Source: Acidobacteriaceae bacterium UBA1307
GTDB lineage: Bacteria; Acidobacteriota; Terriglobia; Terriglobales; Acidobacteriaceae
Assembly: GCA_002307235.1 (NCBI GenBank)
Contig: DBTV01000044.1
Span: forward strand, 42,179 to 51,344
DNA length: 9,166 nt
Direction: 5' to 3'
Numbering within the stretch: position 1 is the first letter of the stretch; every line of letters begins with the position of its first letter. The notes beneath the pieces were generated by a model, which saw only the letters and a program-made list of their open reading frames with translations, did no database searches and was not told the DNA's origin. The translations under genes and the position numbers were made by a program. This document shows, piece by piece, positions 8,501 through 9,166 of the stretch.

Positions 8501-8746
8501 ATAAATATTTCCAGAGGTGTCGATGGTGATGCCGTGAGGTGAGGATAATGCGCTGGAGGGAATTTTGCTTTTTATTCCTGCATATGTGGCCGTGGTGGCA
8601 AAAGCACGTGTGCCGAGGAAGAGAAGTGCGATAAAAACAGTGCAATACATGACGAGATTTTTATGGAGATTGTGCGGCGGGAGCATGAGTTTATGCGCAT
8701 GCGAAGTACTGCTTTTTGCGCAAGGCGTGTGCGAAGAAGGATGCAT
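5519..8746 (-). CDS. Large exported NHL-repeat / Ig-like protein
   Basis: The protein has 1075 residues. The first 50 form a signal peptide with a long polar start and a hydrophobic core (CTVFIALLFLG) ending AFA. Residues about 63-316 contain six NHL blades of some 43 residues (for example PTGVAVDQSGNVFIVDSVNG) with a recurring LKET..NGTYTES link. Residues 317-425 form a choice-of-anchor/ASH-like domain with paired Cys. Residues 433-682 hold six more NHL blades. Residues 684-802 form a second ASH-like domain (FAFSIAF-type strand: CAFSIAFTPVSTG). Residues 804-898 are an Ig-like repeat (GTPTGAVSFYDGSSLLGSAQL). Residues 899-1075 form a last Ig-like module split by a membrane-hairpin-like insert (994-1038). 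Such proteins are thought to act outside the cytoplasm in binding or adhesion; no catalytic motif is visible, so function is unknown. The ATG at 8746 is chosen over the frame's earlier ATG at 8917 because an AAAGGA lies five bases upstream and the 8917 start is next to the rho hairpin. GC is clearly lower than in neighbours: the line 8161-8220 has 23 G/C of 60, against 44 of 60 at 2461-2520 in the receptor gene. Confidence 0.9.
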   Translation of the reverse strand: MHPSSHTPCAKSSTSHAHKLMLPPHNLHKNLVMYCTVFIALLFLGTRAFATTATYAGIKSKIPSSALSSPHGITIDTSGNIYIADINNNRVLKETRTSQGYTESVVASTGLNKPTGVAVDQSGNVFIVDSVNGRILKETLANGTYTESVIVSSGLFYPFGIAVDTSENLYITDSGNARVLKETYSNGTYTESYIMSGPSWPDGIAVSKKGKVYVTEPSNQKVVELTPQGSTYSITQSITLNIAQPHGVAVDAQGVIYIADSGNNSILRVDPSVGYGENIILSKGLDTPQAIATDIYGNLFYNAPVEGAIYELNRGNTDFGTISLGSSSDVKSLIFTLNTSGSIGSTTVSMQGISKLDFTDAGTGTCATNGPEHVYAEGDICTVDVIFSPKYPNIRTGASVLHDADGNIVSTAYISGTGLGAQIAFSPGQQSLLSLDNITSPIAVAVDGANNIYIAQAITAYSSQNAILKATWSSSGYTLSTIASGFVFPTDLAIDGAGNIYVVDMTACINYKLTLQTDGTYKKTYFNSVGTAGAIAVDAAGNVYEGDGGIGVQIFYAKDRYNTSAYVTQSRYASGLAIDQQGNVFIVQGSIKMFKESLTNTGYSESTIDLGIDPIRVVIDGRGNLYLTGNNSIIKETPSNGSYVSTTLASGLEGIIGIALDQAGNVYASSTKTNKIWKFDYATPPSLSFASTAYGYTSQDSPQSITITNKGNDDLVFPALSSGSNPSLSSGFALSSDESTTCSVPTNSSSTSTSLASDKTCAFSIAFTPVSTGMIQGTFSLTDNSLGATSPSYASQSISLTGAATKSTSTLSLSSSSSLSLISSPITFTANLTAHSGTPTGAVSFYDGSSLLGSAQLVSGIATYTTSSLSLGSHSITATYAADSNFTSATSSATTVYIDDFSIGSSNSGSTSAGISSSGGQATFTIPIAPANGTSLGGAITFSISGLPTGATAVFSPSSIPAGASATNVTLTISMPSQTASSTPNDLPCNSNPPYLSLAIFLLPFARRSLQARWVSSSFKKIILSLVMLGIFAGIMSCSKQNSHSTTATSQIYPLTVTASSGSLSRTMQLTLTVK
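5633..5767 (-). other. Membrane-hairpin-like insert with lipobox-like Cys inside the last Ig-like module
   Basis: This segment encodes residues 994-1038 of the NHL/Ig-like protein: a hydrophobic stretch (PYLSLAIFLLPF), a basic stretch (ARRSLQARWVSSSFKK), a second hydrophobic stretch (IILSLVMLGIFAGIM) and then SC. It is preceded by Ig-like strands (FSISGLPTGATAVFSPSSI, VTLTISM) and followed by two more strands (YPLTVTASSG, TMQLTLTVK) that would complete the sandwich. IMSC resembles a lipobox but has Met at -2 and sits 37 residues from the C-terminus instead of near the N-terminus. Confidence 0.6.
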
Positions 8747-8751
8747 AATGG

Positions 8752-8757
8752 TCCTTT
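8752..8757 (-). promoter_or_regulatory. Ribosome binding site that fixes the start of the NHL/Ig-like gene
   Basis: AAAGGA on the minus strand is followed by CCATT and the ATG at 8744-8746, a five-base spacing. None of the earlier in-frame ATG codons gives an equally good site together with a signal peptide near the start. Confidence 0.75.
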
Positions 8758-8862
8758 CTGGATATACGAGAAGAATGAACGTCGACACAGGATTTCCCTT
8801 CATCCGAATGTGACACGGAAAAATGTAAAGAGAGATCGCGAATAGTTTACTGTATCTGAGGC

Positions 8863-8908
8863 CAACAACATAACAGCCGCCCGGTAAGGGGCGGCTGTTA
8901 TGTTGTTG
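8863..8908 (-). terminator. 20-bp hairpin terminator downstream of rho
   Basis: Arms 8863-8882 and 8889-8908 are perfectly complementary over 20 bp (outer part CAACAACATAACAG, inner part CCGCCC) around a six-base loop. On the minus strand it lies 55 bases after the rho stop. There is no pure T tract; the 3' arm itself is T-rich (TTATGTTGTTG). It separates rho from the NHL/Ig-like gene, which should therefore have its own promoter in 8765-8862; none was recognised with confidence. Confidence 0.8.
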
Positions 8909-8928
8909 ATGCAGCATGGCAGCACGGA

Positions 8929-8950
8929 GGGCGCCGAAGGCGCAGTCGCC
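8929..8950 (-). repeat. 22-nt intergenic repeat, copy B (after rho)
   Basis: It is identical over 22 bases, on the opposite strand, to the repeat at 4676-4697. It begins 13 bases after the rho stop codon, the same distance as copy A from its stop. A small palindrome GCACC-GCA-GGTGC (8951-8963) fills the space between the repeat and the stop codon. The 20 bases separating it from the following hairpin compare with 19 in copy A. Confidence 0.7.
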
Positions 8951-8963
8951 GCACCGCAGGTGC

Positions 8964-9166
8964 CTAGAGCTGGTTCATGTTGGAGAGGAACTCGGCGTTG
9001 TTGCGGGTCTTGTCGAGGCGGCTGCAGAGCAGTTCCATGGCTTCGACCGGGGAGAGCGGGTTGAGCACCTTGCGGAGGATCCAGACGCGCTGGAGGTCTT
9101 CCTTGGGGATGAGCAGCTCTTCCTTGCGGGTTCCCGAGCGCTGGATGTCGATGGCCGGGAAGACGC
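8964..9166 (-). CDS. rho: Transcription termination factor Rho, C-terminal 66 residues (5' end outside window)
   Basis: Rho is the hexameric RNA-dependent ATPase/helicase that terminates transcription at unstructured C-rich RNA. The visible reading frame begins VFPAIDIQRSGTRKEELL, continues through LQRVWILRKVL and PVEAMELL, and ends with LDKTRNNAEFLSNMNQL and TAG at 8964-8966. This matches the conserved end of bacterial Rho (E. coli: VFPAIDYNRSGTRKEELL, MWILRKI, DAMEFL). The piece covers the end of the RecA-like ATPase domain; the nucleotide-binding P-loop and RNA-binding domain are beyond the window. The frame is intact across the visible part. Confidence 0.97.
   Translation of the reverse strand, partial: VFPAIDIQRSGTRKEELLIPKEDLQRVWILRKVLNPLSPVEAMELLCSRLDKTRNNAEFLSNMNQL

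Noticed and set aside
5519..8746. Direct DNA repeats in the NHL region as a mobile element or CRISPR array
   Set aside because: The periodicity of about 130 bases is explained by protein blades; the DNA repeats are diverged and there are no uniform repeats with unique spacers.

Overview
The window looks like chromosomal DNA from an acidobacterium, probably class Terriglobia. This is inferred from style rather than from a marker gene. The clues are a secreted protein built from NHL blades with the recurring KET..NG.YTES signature, choice-of-anchor/ASH-type and Ig-like modules, a TonB-dependent receptor carrying an N-terminal carboxypeptidase-regulatory domain, and moderately GC-rich housekeeping genes. 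No phage, IS element, CRISPR array or plasmid gene is visible.

Layout from left to right. (1) The 5' half of a tRNA-Ala gene on the minus strand (1-34), cut by the window edge at the first anticodon base, with a good promoter at 46-74. (2) A membrane-bound GGDEF diguanylate cyclase on the minus strand (141-1639). It reads correctly only if one missing base is restored near 1485-1505. (3) A roughly 590-bp gap without a credible gene. It contains a cluster of TTGCAT/TTGCAA half-sites at 2068-2092 upstream of (4) a plus-strand TonB-dependent siderophore-type receptor (2233-4662). (5) A short repeat followed by a strong hairpin after that gene. (6) A GNAT acetyltransferase on the minus strand (4823-5361), also broken by a single-base frameshift. 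(7) An 18-bp perfect hairpin. (8) A 1075-residue exported minus-strand protein (5519-8746) with two six-blade NHL propellers, two ASH-like domains and Ig-like domains. Its last Ig-like module is interrupted by a membrane-hairpin-like segment ending in a lipobox-like cysteine. (9) A 20-bp perfect hairpin and a second copy of the short repeat. (10) The C-terminus of transcription termination factor Rho on the minus strand (8964-9166), running off the window.

The genes do not form one operon. Rho and the NHL protein share a strand but are separated by a terminator-like hairpin. The receptor stands alone on the plus strand without visible tonB/exbBD or transporter genes. The acetyltransferase is convergent with the receptor. 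The most notable observations are the membrane insert inside the Ig-like module of the large secreted protein, the stop/22-nt-repeat/hairpin arrangement shared by the receptor gene and rho with nearly identical spacing, the lower GC of the large gene, and two single-base frameshifts of the same sense, which raise the question of sequence errors versus real decay.
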